Shown: positions 6,918-14,160, counted from the stretch's first letter. The stretch is DNA of 14,214 nt from Gordoniibacillus chartarius (GCF_042432825.1 NZ_JBHLWN010000104.1:1-14214); one strand, 5' to 3'. The notes: generated by a model from the sequence alone, not told the origin. Translations and numbers: made by a program.

Positions 6918-7712
6918 CTACTCAGTATGGATACCAAAAAATTCCGCCGCCGTCTCCGTCGTAGCCCTAGCAACCTCTTCGGCAGGTTTCCCGATACAAC
7001 GTGCCACAGCTTGCAGGATGTGCGGCAGCAAAGCCGGCTCGTTCCGCCCATTCGCAGGCTTCTCCTTCAAGTCCCGCGGAGTCAAGAACGGCGCATCCGT
7101 CTCAATCATAAGCCGGTTCAGCGGAATCATACGGACAAGTTCCTTCAGATGCTTGCCTCTGCGTTCGTCACAAATCCAGCCGGTAATCCCGATATGGAAG
7201 CCCATATCAAGGTAAGCTCGGAGCTCCGGCAGAGTCCCGGTAAAACAATGGACTACCGCTCTTTGGACAGCATGCTCCTTAAGAATCGCAGTAAAATCCG
7301 CAAAGGCTTCCCGCTCATGCAGGAACAGAGGCATCTTCAGCTCTAGCGCCAATCGAATTTGCTCGGTGAACCATTTGCGCTGAACGTCCCGCGGCGAGAA
7401 TTCCCGATTATAGTCCAGCCCGCACTCCCCGATCGCCACCACCTGCGGCAACGCAGCCAGTTCCCTTAGCTTCGCGATCGTTTCATCGTTGCAGCTCTTC
7501 GCCTCATGAGGATGTACTCCGGCAGTTGCATACAGCTCCCCGGAGTAACGACCGGCATAGCGGGCAGCTTCTATACTATTTCTCAGGCTCGTTCCTGTAA
7601 GGATTAGGGGTGAAACCTGATTCGCCGCCGCTCGTTCGACTACTTGCTCCCGATCCTCGTGAAACGAACGATGCATCAAATTAACGCCAATATCAATGAT
7701 TGGATGATTCAT
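6918..7712 (-). CDS. tatD: TatD family metal-dependent DNase
   Basis: 264 aa, close to the 260 aa of E. coli TatD and similar along its whole length. TatD is a cytoplasmic, metal-dependent TIM-barrel 3'-5' exonuclease of the amidohydrolase superfamily, linked to DNA repair and oxidative-damage processing. Visible motifs are DIGVNL (7-12), GVHPHE (65-70) and GECGLDYNR (95-103, with Glu96 as the bridging ligand). LHERE (131-135), HCFTG (155-159) and ETDAPFL (204-210, catalytic Asp206) follow. The DIGVNL start and the ITGWICDERRG segment place it with canonical TatD rather than the YabD/YcfH branch. The ATG at 7712 has GGAGG eight bases upstream. Its first 20 bases overlap the end of the kptA remnant, so it was probably translationally coupled to it. 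Confidence 0.95.
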   Translation of the reverse strand: MNHPIIDIGVNLMHRSFHEDREQVVERAAANQVSPLILTGTSLRNSIEAARYAGRYSGELYATAGVHPHEAKSCNDETIAKLRELAALPQVVAIGECGLDYNREFSPRDVQRKWFTEQIRLALELKMPLFLHEREAFADFTAILKEHAVQRAVVHCFTGTLPELRAYLDMGFHIGITGWICDERRGKHLKELVRMIPLNRLMIETDAPFLTPRDLKEKPANGRNEPALLPHILQAVARCIGKPAEEVARATTETAAEFFGIHTE

Positions 7713-8150
7713 GGTTCGCCGCCTCCATTTTTGCAGTATTCATGACCGAGCAGCTTTGGGGCGGCACACGATCAGCCAACCACACTTCGTTACCCGCATA
7801 GTAAAATATGACTCCTGCTTGCTTCGCACTTGCCGTATCCACCTTGAGAATGACCAGCTCTCCCCTGCGGCTTCCCGCAAGCGTTGCAAAATGAGTACCT
7901 TCCGAGAGATGAACATACTGCCGGCCCATCGGACTTATTCCTTCTTTCATGATCGATGGGAGGGCTTTCTCGTCACCTTCTGACTCTTCCGATTTCCGAA
8001 TTCTGCTACTTGCAGTATAACCTTCTTGGAACCGAAGAGCTCGGGAATGTTTGGTTATATGAAATTAGCCCGGCTTGCTTGGCACGCCAGGCCTCTGGCA
8101 TGGAACACGCCGACGCGTGCAACGGTATAGAGCGGTCGGTATCCATTCGA
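7693..8150 (-). pseudogene. kptA: Decayed kptA (RNA 2'-phosphotransferase, Tpt1/KptA family)
   Basis: The last 85 codons (7950-7693) remain open and match the C-terminal half of KptA/Tpt1: EGISPMGRQYVHLSEG, then GELVILKVD and GNEVWLADRVPP. The in-frame codons just before (EKALPSI) also fit. Further upstream the homology is scattered over different frames with stops. One frame has ALYRCT where the family has ALYGH(S/T); another has ISY followed by VPRRLY where IxYxPxxPPxxLYHGT is expected. I find no convincing N-terminal third, which in the family carries an Arg-His pair of the catalytic tetrad. KptA removes 2'-phosphates from RNA using NAD+ and releases ADP-ribose 1'',2''-cyclic phosphate. 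The 3' end overlaps tatD by 20 bases. A functional short protein from the 7950 ATG is unlikely, because no ribosome site precedes it. The upstream limit is approximate. Confidence 0.65.
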
Positions 8151-8195
8151 CGTGCAAGTCACTTGGCATGTTTTAAGTTTCTTGATTCTCACCTA

Positions 8196-8247
8196 TTGAC
8201 AATAATTGTATTTCTGATTATTCTTTATTTATTGATTTATAAATAAA
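8196..8247 (+). promoter_or_regulatory. Strong promoter with overlapping AT-rich inverted repeat (possible operator)
   Basis: TTGACA (8196-8201), a 17-bp spacer and TATTCT (8219-8224) form a near-consensus sigma-A promoter. A perfect 9-bp inverted repeat, TTTATTTAT at 8224-8232 and ATAAATAAA at 8239-8247, is centred just after the predicted start near 8231. That is where a repressor would block initiation. A related palindrome occurs again at 8546-8563. Confidence 0.65.
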
Positions 8248-8268
8248 TCGTTGCGGAGGTGAAGACAT

Positions 8269-8556
8269 TTGCCGCTGGCAAGGATCGGATGGGGCAACCC
8301 ATGGTCAAAGCCGTGGCGGTATTAGCGAGGCGATGAAATGACATCATTACGACCGTGATTCCGTGGATGCCGCAGCGGGAGTGGCATAGCCGTAGTCATT
8401 GATGACCTTGTCGGTTGGATGAAGTTGGCCCTAAATGCTTTGCATATGGGAGGATGCACCCTGACAACCGTTCGGAAAGCCTGGCGGCTTCGCATGATTG
8501 CAGCAGGCAACGGCAATGTTTGCCGCTTTTATTTTACTTTGGCATTTATTTATTAA
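8269..8556 (+). pseudogene. Possible decayed small gene (weak resemblance to hotdog-fold thioesterase)
   Basis: A perfect ribosome site (GGAGGTGA) precedes a TTG at 8269 that opens an 18-codon frame, MPLARIGWGNPWSKPWRY, ended by TAG. The same frame is interrupted again at 8356 and is then open from 8359 to 8556. That segment contains AVVIDDLVGW and later LTTVRKAWRLR and AAGNG. These vaguely recall PaaI-like thioesterases (LxDxxxGW, TTVxLxxxFLRP, AGxG). Together with the upstream promoter this suggests a degenerated first gene of the membrane-protein operon. The family match is weak and unverified. The alternative is an untranslated structured leader: there is a GNRA-capped hairpin ATGGG-GCAA-CCCAT at 8288-8301, a hairpin AAGCC/GGCTT, and a terminator at its end. 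Confidence 0.28.
8511..8535 (+). terminator. Terminator-like hairpin upstream of the membrane-protein operon
   Basis: CGGCAA (8511-8516) pairs with TTGCCG (8520-8525) across a 3-nt loop and is followed by CTTTTATTTT. Because it lies between the 8196 promoter and the next gene, it would act either as the end of the decayed gene or as an attenuator for the operon. Confidence 0.6.
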
Positions 8557-8563
8557 TAAATAA
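8546..8563. repeat. 18-bp perfect AT palindrome before the 8591 gene
   Basis: TTATTTATTAATAAATAA is a perfect palindrome. Its half-site TTATTTAT also forms the inverted repeat over the promoter start at 8224-8247. Two copies of the same half-site architecture around one leader suggest binding sites for a single dimeric regulator, though chance in AT-rich DNA is possible. Confidence 0.45.
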
Positions 8564-8590
8564 TTAACATGAAAAAGGAATGGTGAATCT

Positions 8591-9454
8591 ATGGAAAATA
8601 ATTTAAAAATGTTCGCCGGAGAGCGGCTGCTTGTGATGACCGGCCTGCTCGGCTTTTTGCTTGCCGCAGGCATCGCCGTCTATATGGCCTTCTACGGTTC
8701 CGTCGTATTACCGGAAGGGAATATCGAGAGTGCGTTCTCATTCAGTGCCGCGATCGGGATCTTTGCTTTGTCTATTGCAGCTATTCTGCCGATTGCGGGC
8801 TTGAGCCCAAGGAAACGTGCAAGCATCCGTTGGCTTTATATCATCGGTTTCTTATATGCGTACGGGCTCGAAACCATCCAGCATTTTCGCGGTATTAATC
8901 CGCGGTTTTCACAAGTTGGATCGGTCGGCGATATGATTGCCGGGATCTTGTTCGGCCTGGATTCGCTCATGCTCATCGTCCTCACGGTGCTGCTCGCCCT
9001 TCCGTTTTTTCGCTCCCGGCAGCCGCTGGAACGCCCGTGGCTGGTACTCGGCATCCGTTATGCTTTCGTTTCGACGATGATCGCCTTTGCCGCGGGGTTA
9101 TGGATGACTGTGCTGCAGGGCCGATACACGGGTGACGCCGGCAACCTGATCGTGCTGCACGGGTTGGGATTCCATGCTCTGCAGACCCTTCCGGTGCTCG
9201 GTTGGCTCGTGGGGTGGGCGCAGATGGATACGCTGAAGTCCCGGAGGCTCATGCATACGGGAGGCATCGCCTGGACCGCGTCAGTGCTGCTGGTGTTTGT
9301 GCAAACCGCGCTTGGTCGCACCGTGTTCGAACCGACGGCAATTCCGGTATTGGCAGGCCTACTGCTTCTGATCTCCTTGGGTGCATTGGCATTAGCCGCA
9401 ATCAATGCGCTGAAGTCTCGGGCTAGTTCGCGCGATCTGTTGAGTCGAGTGTAA
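8591..9454 (+). CDS. Uncharacterised multi-pass membrane protein
   Basis: 287 aa and strongly hydrophobic, with about eight predicted membrane segments (roughly 12-33, 48-70, 80-92, 113-139, 152-175, 185-208, 226-242 and 250-272). I do not recognise a named family with confidence. Two polar motifs stand out inside or next to helices: YGLETIQHFRG (91-101) and HGLGFHALQTLPVLGW (190-205). The clustered His, Glu and Gln residues could bind a metal, heme or quinone, but this is speculation. The ATG at 8591 is preceded by AAAGGAATGGTGA. The next gene, an ABA4-like membrane protein, starts 24 bases after the stop, so the two are probably one operon acting in the membrane together. Expression would come from the 8196 promoter, through or past the terminator-like hairpin at 8511. 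Confidence 0.85.
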   Translation: MENNLKMFAGERLLVMTGLLGFLLAAGIAVYMAFYGSVVLPEGNIESAFSFSAAIGIFALSIAAILPIAGLSPRKRASIRWLYIIGFLYAYGLETIQHFRGINPRFSQVGSVGDMIAGILFGLDSLMLIVLTVLLALPFFRSRQPLERPWLVLGIRYAFVSTMIAFAAGLWMTVLQGRYTGDAGNLIVLHGLGFHALQTLPVLGWLVGWAQMDTLKSRRLMHTGGIAWTASVLLVFVQTALGRTVFEPTAIPVLAGLLLLISLGALALAAINALKSRASSRDLLSRV

Positions 9455-9478
9455 TAATTACTAAGGGGGTCAACTTGC

Positions 9479-9919
9479 ATGTATGAAACATTATTTTCGC
9501 TATCGAGCCCGGCCATGGTGTTCTGGATTCTCTTGATAGTGCTTCCGTTCTGGCGTGTCACCCGTTGGCTCGCGAATTCGGCGATCTTTCCGATCTATCT
9601 GGCAGCGTTATATGCTGTAGGAATTATCGCAGCCATTCTGAGCAACGGCCTCGGCTTCGTGAGCGATTTCAATTCGAGCGAGGGCATCATTCGGCTGTTA
9701 TCGAACCCGGATTTTGCGCTGATTGTCTGGATTCACGTGCTCTGTTTCGATCAAGCGGTCGGCCATTATGTGTATCGTGACAATATGGAACACCGCTACG
9801 TGCCGCTGCCGTTACAATCGGTCCTGCTTTTCTTCGTGCTGATGTTTGGTCCGGTCGGGTTCCTTTGCTATTTGATCTTGAGAGAGGTTCGCAGACGCGG
9901 CAAGCGCTCCGCAGGTTGA
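9479..9919 (+). CDS. ABA4-like (DUF4281) integral membrane protein
   Basis: 146 aa with four predicted membrane segments. It shows the pattern of the ABA4-like family: an N-terminal VFWILLIVLPFW (14-25) and a central IHVLCFDQAVGHYVYRD (85-101) with the conserved Phe-Asp. The final helix is LMFGPVGFLCYLILR (121-135). Plant ABA4 is required for neoxanthin formation; bacterial homologues have no settled role. The ATG at 9479 follows AAGGGGGT with nine bases between. It is the second gene of a two-gene operon with the eight-helix protein upstream and is closed by a strong terminator. Confidence 0.8.
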   Translation: MYETLFSLSSPAMVFWILLIVLPFWRVTRWLANSAIFPIYLAALYAVGIIAAILSNGLGFVSDFNSSEGIIRLLSNPDFALIVWIHVLCFDQAVGHYVYRDNMEHRYVPLPLQSVLLFFVLMFGPVGFLCYLILREVRRRGKRSAG

Positions 9920-9968
9920 TCGACTAGGCGGAATGCCGTCCCTGAGGCAGGTTCGTCAGAAATACGAT

Positions 9969-10006
9969 AAGGACTCTATCCTCGTAGGAAGAGTCCTTTT
10001 CCTTTT
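9969..10006 (+). terminator. Rho-independent terminator after the ABA4-like gene
   Basis: A 9-bp stem AAGGACTCT/AGAGTCCTT (9969-9977 with 9990-9998) has an inner TCC/GGA extension and is followed by TTCCTTTT. It ends the membrane-protein operon and separates it from the convergent minus-strand gene. Confidence 0.88.
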
Positions 10007-10020
10007 GGTCAAATTGACCA
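10006..10020. repeat. 15-bp palindrome between convergent genes
   Basis: TGGTCAA and TTGACCA flank a single central A. It lies six bases past the end of the minus-strand gene. On that strand no T-tract follows, so it is a poor terminator by itself. It may be a protein site or chance. Confidence 0.3.
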
Positions 10021-10025
10021 TTTCA

Positions 10026-10472
10026 CTATGCTAACAAAGAAGGCAATTTGAATTTTTTATCCGTTGGTGGTGCAGTCAGGGTTATTATATAGCCCTTTTC
10101 TTGCTTGTTAAATTCATAGTTGACCGTATACATCGAATAAGCAGCTTTTTCCCCGGCCTTCTTATAATTTTCAATTAATTTTTGAATGTTTTGGGTCTTA
10201 GCAGCCTCAAGCGATTCGTTCGTCATATACAAGAGCTCAAATAGTCGAAGCGCGATATCATCGCCGTTTCGACAACTGGAGAGCCTTGCAACTAACTTGG
10301 AATCTTCATTCAACTTCTCGTTTGGGAAAGTAATTATGATATGACGTAAGCTGTCAACAGCCTCATCCAGTAACTTGTAAAACATATACTCATCCGAGTA
10401 CTCCAGCTCTACTTGCGTTCTTTCCTCACCTAGATTACCTAACTGTTTAAAGCTTCTGCCGTGGAGTAGCAT
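10026..10472 (-). CDS. Hypothetical protein, 148 aa
   Basis: I do not recognise the family. The protein is soluble and mixed helical, without a signal peptide or membrane segment. A Glu/Asp-rich N-terminal third (VELEYSDEYMFYKLLDEAV) is followed by helices rich in Lys and Asn (ESLEAAKTQNIQKLIENYKK). The C-terminus has alternating hydrophobic residues (GYIITLTAPP) that look like beta strand. The ATG at 10472 has only a weak upstream GGGG. Its base composition looks more AT-rich than the neighbouring genes, which may hint at acquisition by transfer. It stands alone, convergent with the ABA4-like gene, and has its own strong promoter about 120 bases upstream with a hairpin in the leader. Confidence 0.7.
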   Translation of the reverse strand: MLLHGRSFKQLGNLGEERTQVELEYSDEYMFYKLLDEAVDSLRHIIITFPNEKLNEDSKLVARLSSCRNGDDIALRLFELLYMTNESLEAAKTQNIQKLIENYKKAGEKAAYSMYTVNYEFNKQEKGYIITLTAPPTDKKFKLPSLLA

Positions 10473-10504
10473 AGTTGTTTGCCCCTATCATGAAAGGTAT
10501 ATAT

Positions 10505-10544
10505 GAAAAAGCCGCCTCTCCGCAGAGGAAAAGACGCCTTTTCT
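10505..10544 (-). terminator. Terminator-like bipartite hairpin in the leader of the 148-aa gene
   Basis: On the minus strand, GAAAAGGC pairs with GCTTTTTC (8 bp, one G-U). The inner stem CCTCT/AGAGG is capped by GCGG, with an asymmetric internal loop between. The T-run is part of the outer stem, so termination strength is unclear. It lies between the promoter near 10600 and the gene start, where an attenuator would sit. Confidence 0.4.
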
Positions 10545-10596
10545 ATGATTGTACAATTTCTAAAACGAATGTCCGTCTCCCTTACATATTAAACGA

Positions 10597-10624
10597 ATTA
10601 TAACATAACCCTCTGCTATTTCAA
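10597..10624 (-). promoter_or_regulatory. Promoter for the 148-aa hypothetical gene
   Basis: On the minus strand TTGAAA (10624-10619), a 16-bp spacer and TATAAT (10602-10597) occur, with TG one base before the -10 (extended -10, TGTTATAAT). This is the best promoter in this intergenic region. It points at the minus-strand gene at 10472. Confidence 0.65.
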
Positions 10625-10927
10625 TAATATTAACCTGCTTAACCTGCTCATTCTTCCTCTTCCATTTTCCAGTCTGCCGGAGGGACAAAGTAAGCGTCAT
10701 ATTCTCATAATGCTTGTTTACTTAACCCTTTACGCCATTCCCATAAGTACATGAGCTAAGACTCCCCCGTCCCCATCCGCCAAAACAAACGGAGCAACGT
10801 ACAGTTATTTAGCGGTGGTTTCGAATAATATGCCTGCGTTAAGACTTTATTCAAAAATTGGCTACTCGGAAATTTACAGTATTGGTACAGAGTTAAGGAC
10901 AACATGTAACTACAGTACGATCCCCCT
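10625..10927. other. Intergenic stretch with no recognisable gene
   Basis: About 300 bases between the minus-strand promoter and the upstream region of the second SLH gene. I see no long frame, no tRNA signature, no clear riboswitch core and no tandem repeats. It is AT-rich and has stops in all frames. Confidence 0.5.
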
Positions 10928-11038
10928 ATGAACTTGATTGGTACCGCTTACATAATTGGTGTGATTCTCTGTATACTGGTTAGCGTTTCTATGCTGAATC
11001 GTTCGGGAAAGGAGGCAGATGGTCCAGTCTTTCCTTAG
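10928..11038 (+). CDS. Possible small single-membrane-segment peptide (36 aa)
   Basis: An ATG at 10928 opens a 36-codon frame with a hydrophobic core (AYIIGVILCILVSVSML) followed by a charged tail. That is the shape of a small membrane protein. There is no good ribosome site before it. It may be a remnant or chance. It ends just upstream of the second SLH gene. Confidence 0.2.
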   Translation: MNLIGTAYIIGVILCILVSVSMLNRSGKEADGPVFP

Positions 11039-11089
11039 GTCGCAATCGCAAACAAATCCTAATCTCGTATGATGGAGGCGTTCACGAAC

Positions 11090-13591
11090 ATGAAGCGATT
11101 ATCCGCTGTATTATCAATGACCCTTTTAGTCTTCTCTCTGGCGGACAATGCCGTCGTCTCTCCCATTTCGCCCCGAGCCCAGGCTGCCACGACGAAATCC
11201 TCGTCCGATTTCAAGGATGTCGGAGGTTTGCCACAAGACGTAAAAAATAAATTGGACGCCTTGCTTCGCGACGGCGTGTTTGACGGAGTCGCGGATGACG
11301 TCTTTGGCGTTGATCACATGATGAATCGGGCCCAATTCGCCAAAGTCGCGGCTATCATTTTCTCGCTTCCTATCGACCGGACGCTTTCGCAATCTTCCTT
11401 TGCCGATGTGAGTGCAGATGATCCTGCCAACGGCTACGCACTGCCTTTCATCGAAGCGCTGAAAACAGCCGGCCTTACGAACGGTGTCGATGCCGAAGGT
11501 AAGATGTATAACCCGGCGGGCACCGTAACAAGACAAGAGCTAGCCGCCTTCCTAGTCCGCGGGCTCAAATGGGAAGCCGGCGCAAAGAGCACGGCTCCGA
11601 TCGCCGACGCCACCGTGGATGACTGGGCGAACGGTTATGTCGCGCATGTGCTGGACAAGAAGCTCATGGACGGTCTACCGAATGGAAGCTTCGGCGGCAC
11701 AACCGCGGCTACCCGCCTTATGCTCGCGCTGGCAAGCTACAATGCGAGGCAAGCTGCACCTGGTGCGGCGGTTGGCGGTGATGGAGGCACGATGGCCCCT
11801 GCACTGCCAGCCGGCATTCCCGTGGCGCCTACAGGTATCGAGATCGATGGCGAAGACGTACTTCTCAGTGTTGGAGATACGTACTACGACGCCGACGGGA
11901 GAATCACGACTACAAGGCAGCAGCCGGTCATTCCCCTGAAAGTGACGGGACCGAACAATTACGAGTTTACGCCTAGTCAGATCGAAACGTTATACAATAA
12001 CGGGTTTATTGCCGTTGCCGCTTCTGGCGGAATCGAGCTCGACAGCCCGGCTATCGGACAGAGCGACAGCGGACTCGGCAAAATTGTTATCAAAGAAGTT
12101 CAGTCCGCGGAGGACATCACAGTCGCCGTGAAGCTGACCCACGCCCAAGCCGAGAACGCTGTAGCAAGCCATACGTTTCAGACAGCGTCCATGCGTATTC
12201 CGGCAAGCATCGAGGTCAGCTCGAAGGATATGGCTCTGTTAGCTGAAAACGAGCAGCCGCAAGGATTCGCCTTCACGATCAAGGATCAGTACGGCAAAGT
12301 GTTTAAAGCCCCATCTTCGCAGGACACCAGCCACTACGCAATCAAATATAAGCTGGAGCGGCTGTCCGGCCTGCCGAGTCTGCAAAGCGCCGGAGGGATT
12401 TTCGATACGCCTTGGAACGAAGGGAAATCTGCCATTAATTCCGGTCCCAATTCTTCGCAAACGTGGCAGCTCCCCATCGACAAAAGCGGGGACGCCTACA
12501 AATTCATGTTCAAGTCCAACCTTACGCCGGTAGATCCGGAAGGATCCCAATATACCATATCGGCAACGGTCATCAACCAAAACACCAACCAAGAGCTGGC
12601 TTCGGCAGCGGCTAATTTGGAGGTATACAATTGGAAAGACCTCGACCCTCTCATGACTTATGAGGTCGATATGCTTTCATCGCATTTTGCAGCCGGCAAA
12701 TATTTGTCCGAACGCGCGCTTATTAGCGGCCCAACCGATATTGACGCGGTGAACGCAAAATACCCTTTTTACGGGAAAGAAGTGAACATCATCGCCACCG
12801 ATAATAAAAACCGCCGAATCGATATAACAAAAGTAGTAAGAGATGACTTGGGCAAGCCGGCGTCCGTCGTGCAGCACATTGCGCCCACCGCGGATAACGT
12901 ACTCATGGGGGCCCCTGGCATCAACTCGAATGGCATTCCTGTCTACAGAGCATTCGGAATTCAACCTTCGTCAGACCTGTTCGATCTCGAGGTTACTTTC
13001 TACACACCCAGCGGCGTCAAAACGTTGAAGAAAAGACAAATCGAAGTCGTCTATGGCGAGCCGGTGGCGAGAGCCGTAGCCGTCAAAAATCCGGTGCTCC
13101 ATTTCAGTCTGAGTACCCCTTACAAAATCCGCAAGCTGAACGGAATCATTGAAGAAATCAAAGGCTCGGACTATCTGGCCAGCCAGCCGACGATTTGGGA
13201 GTTCCTCAAATTCTGTGATTTTAACGGTCTGGATACGAAAGACGAGAGCAATTTCTTCAAGTATTTTATTCAAACCACCGACCAATTCGGCCACAAATAT
13301 CAGAACACCAGCGACAATAAAATATTGGACCTCACGAAAGTCAATGACGTGCTTAAAGTCAAAGTGGTTATCGACATGGACAACAAGTATCCGGCCAAGT
13401 GGAGCGTCAAGGACGAAGCACTCCGAGATAAAATCTGGATCGACGATCAGATGCGCCTTCATTATGAGCCCCACGCCAGAAATGCCGATGGCTCCTTCGA
13501 TTATGCAAAGCGAAACCTGCAAAGCTTTGGCATCCAGCTGATCACACCGTCCGACCAGCGGTCCTGGTGCAATGTGACTTTGAACGATTGA
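11090..13591 (+). CDS. Secreted SLH-domain protein with large uncharacterised ectodomain
   Basis: 833 aa from the ATG at 11090, which has GGAGG eleven bases upstream and a positively charged MKR start. An in-frame ATG at 11069 would add seven residues but has no ribosome site. The signal peptide covers about 1-32 (hydrophobic LSAVLSMTLLVFSLA, likely cleavage after AQA). Three SLH domains follow at about 40-92, 104-158 and 170-218, with NRAQFAKVAA and VTRQELAAFLV motifs. A Gly/Ala/Pro-rich linker (222-250) leads to about 580 residues of beta-rich sequence I cannot assign. It contains segments such as FTIKDQYGKVF that recall bacterial Ig-like modules. SLH domains anchor proteins to the secondary cell-wall polymer, so this is a cell-surface protein, possibly an S-layer component. 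Its anchor is N-terminal, the opposite of the SLH protein at 3295. Confidence 0.88.
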   Translation: MKRLSAVLSMTLLVFSLADNAVVSPISPRAQAATTKSSSDFKDVGGLPQDVKNKLDALLRDGVFDGVADDVFGVDHMMNRAQFAKVAAIIFSLPIDRTLSQSSFADVSADDPANGYALPFIEALKTAGLTNGVDAEGKMYNPAGTVTRQELAAFLVRGLKWEAGAKSTAPIADATVDDWANGYVAHVLDKKLMDGLPNGSFGGTTAATRLMLALASYNARQAAPGAAVGGDGGTMAPALPAGIPVAPTGIEIDGEDVLLSVGDTYYDADGRITTTRQQPVIPLKVTGPNNYEFTPSQIETLYNNGFIAVAASGGIELDSPAIGQSDSGLGKIVIKEVQSAEDITVAVKLTHAQAENAVASHTFQTASMRIPASIEVSSKDMALLAENEQPQGFAFTIKDQYGKVFKAPSSQDTSHYAIKYKLERLSGLPSLQSAGGIFDTPWNEGKSAINSGPNSSQTWQLPIDKSGDAYKFMFKSNLTPVDPEGSQYTISATVINQNTNQELASAAANLEVYNWKDLDPLMTYEVDMLSSHFAAGKYLSERALISGPTDIDAVNAKYPFYGKEVNIIATDNKNRRIDITKVVRDDLGKPASVVQHIAPTADNVLMGAPGINSNGIPVYRAFGIQPSSDLFDLEVTFYTPSGVKTLKKRQIEVVYGEPVARAVAVKNPVLHFSLSTPYKIRKLNGIIEEIKGSDYLASQPTIWEFLKFCDFNGLDTKDESNFFKYFIQTTDQFGHKYQNTSDNKILDLTKVNDVLKVKVVIDMDNKYPAKWSVKDEALRDKIWIDDQMRLHYEPHARNADGSFDYAKRNLQSFGIQLITPSDQRSWCNVTLND

Positions 13592-13601
13592 CGAGAACGG
13601 G

Positions 13602-13638
13602 AAAAGCAGCTGTCGCTGAGGGCGATGGCTGCTTTTTT
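13602..13638 (+). terminator. Rho-independent terminator of the second SLH gene
   Basis: AAAAGCAGC (13602-13610) pairs with GCTGCTTTT (13628-13636), with an inner TCGC/GCGA extension and a T-run of six. It starts ten bases after the stop codon. Confidence 0.9.
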
Positions 13639-13659
13639 CGTGTCCCTTTCGCCAAAACC

Positions 13660-13925
13660 ACATACCGTTCTCTGACCCACCCTCCTTTGCTGCCTCAATG
13701 ATATCCAGCTCAGGCTTCTGGGCCACCTCTTCTTTCGCTGCTTCCTCATCCCTTTTCCGGCGACGAACACATAGGAGGGGGGAGTACTCGATAATACCAA
13801 TCGCCTGCGTGTAAGTTTGTTGAACCCACGCTGAAAACTTGCAGTCGGGTTCCGGACACAAGACCATCCGCCATAGTTACCACTTCGCCATTGTCCAGAT
13901 TGTTTAATGAAATGAAGGTGGTTTT
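13660..13925 (-). pseudogene. Possible degraded coding sequence, family unknown
   Basis: Coding-like peptide stretches run through different minus-strand frames. One frame reads FDEGAK and another continues TTFISLNNLDNGEVV, then MADGLVSGTRLQVFSVGS and AGDWYYRVL. A third carries a charged RKRDEEAAKEEVAQKPE, then LDIIEAAKEGG. The apparent frame changes lie near the AAAACCACC run at about 13911 and the C-run near 13780. A single ancestral gene broken by small indels would explain this. I cannot name the product and the extent is approximate. Confidence 0.3.
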
Positions 13926-13947
13926 GCGCCTTCATCGAATACATGCT

Positions 13948-14160
13948 CTATTTAGCAACTTTTACGTTGAAGATATTATCCAAATTTCCTTTAAACCTCT
14001 TATTTAATGGATTTTTCATGTCCCTTGCTAACTCCTTGAAGAACAAATTGATCTCCCTTGTTTCCGCTTCACAAATTACGTTGAGAACACCCGCCGAAGC
14101 AATATCCGTGTTGTCGACAAGCGGCACGGAGGTGACGACCATATACTTCTTAGTTAGGGC
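13948..14160 (-). pseudogene. Truncated C-terminal fragment of an unknown gene
   Basis: About 70 codons on the minus strand read as ordinary protein, MVVTSVPLVDNTDIASAG then ICEAETREINLFFKELARD, ending INVKVAK-like before a stop at 13948. The frame begins right where a possible insertion-sequence end is seen. No proper start exists, so the 5' part of the gene was probably replaced. I do not recognise the family. Confidence 0.35.

Noticed and set aside
8269..8325. Trp attenuator leader peptide (four Trp in 18 codons)
   Set aside because: The Trp codons are not adjacent, the terminator is about 190 bases downstream, and the following genes are unrelated to tryptophan.
8231..8540. Known riboswitch or T-box in the long leader
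   Set aside because: I looked for core motifs of T-box, SAM, TPP, FMN, lysine, cobalamin, c-di-GMP, ydaO and M-box elements and found none that fit. Scattered short matches were not in the right order.
10934..10980. Promoter of the second SLH gene (TATACT near 10971)
   Set aside because: The -10-like TATACT has no acceptable -35 at 16-18 bp, so I left it out.
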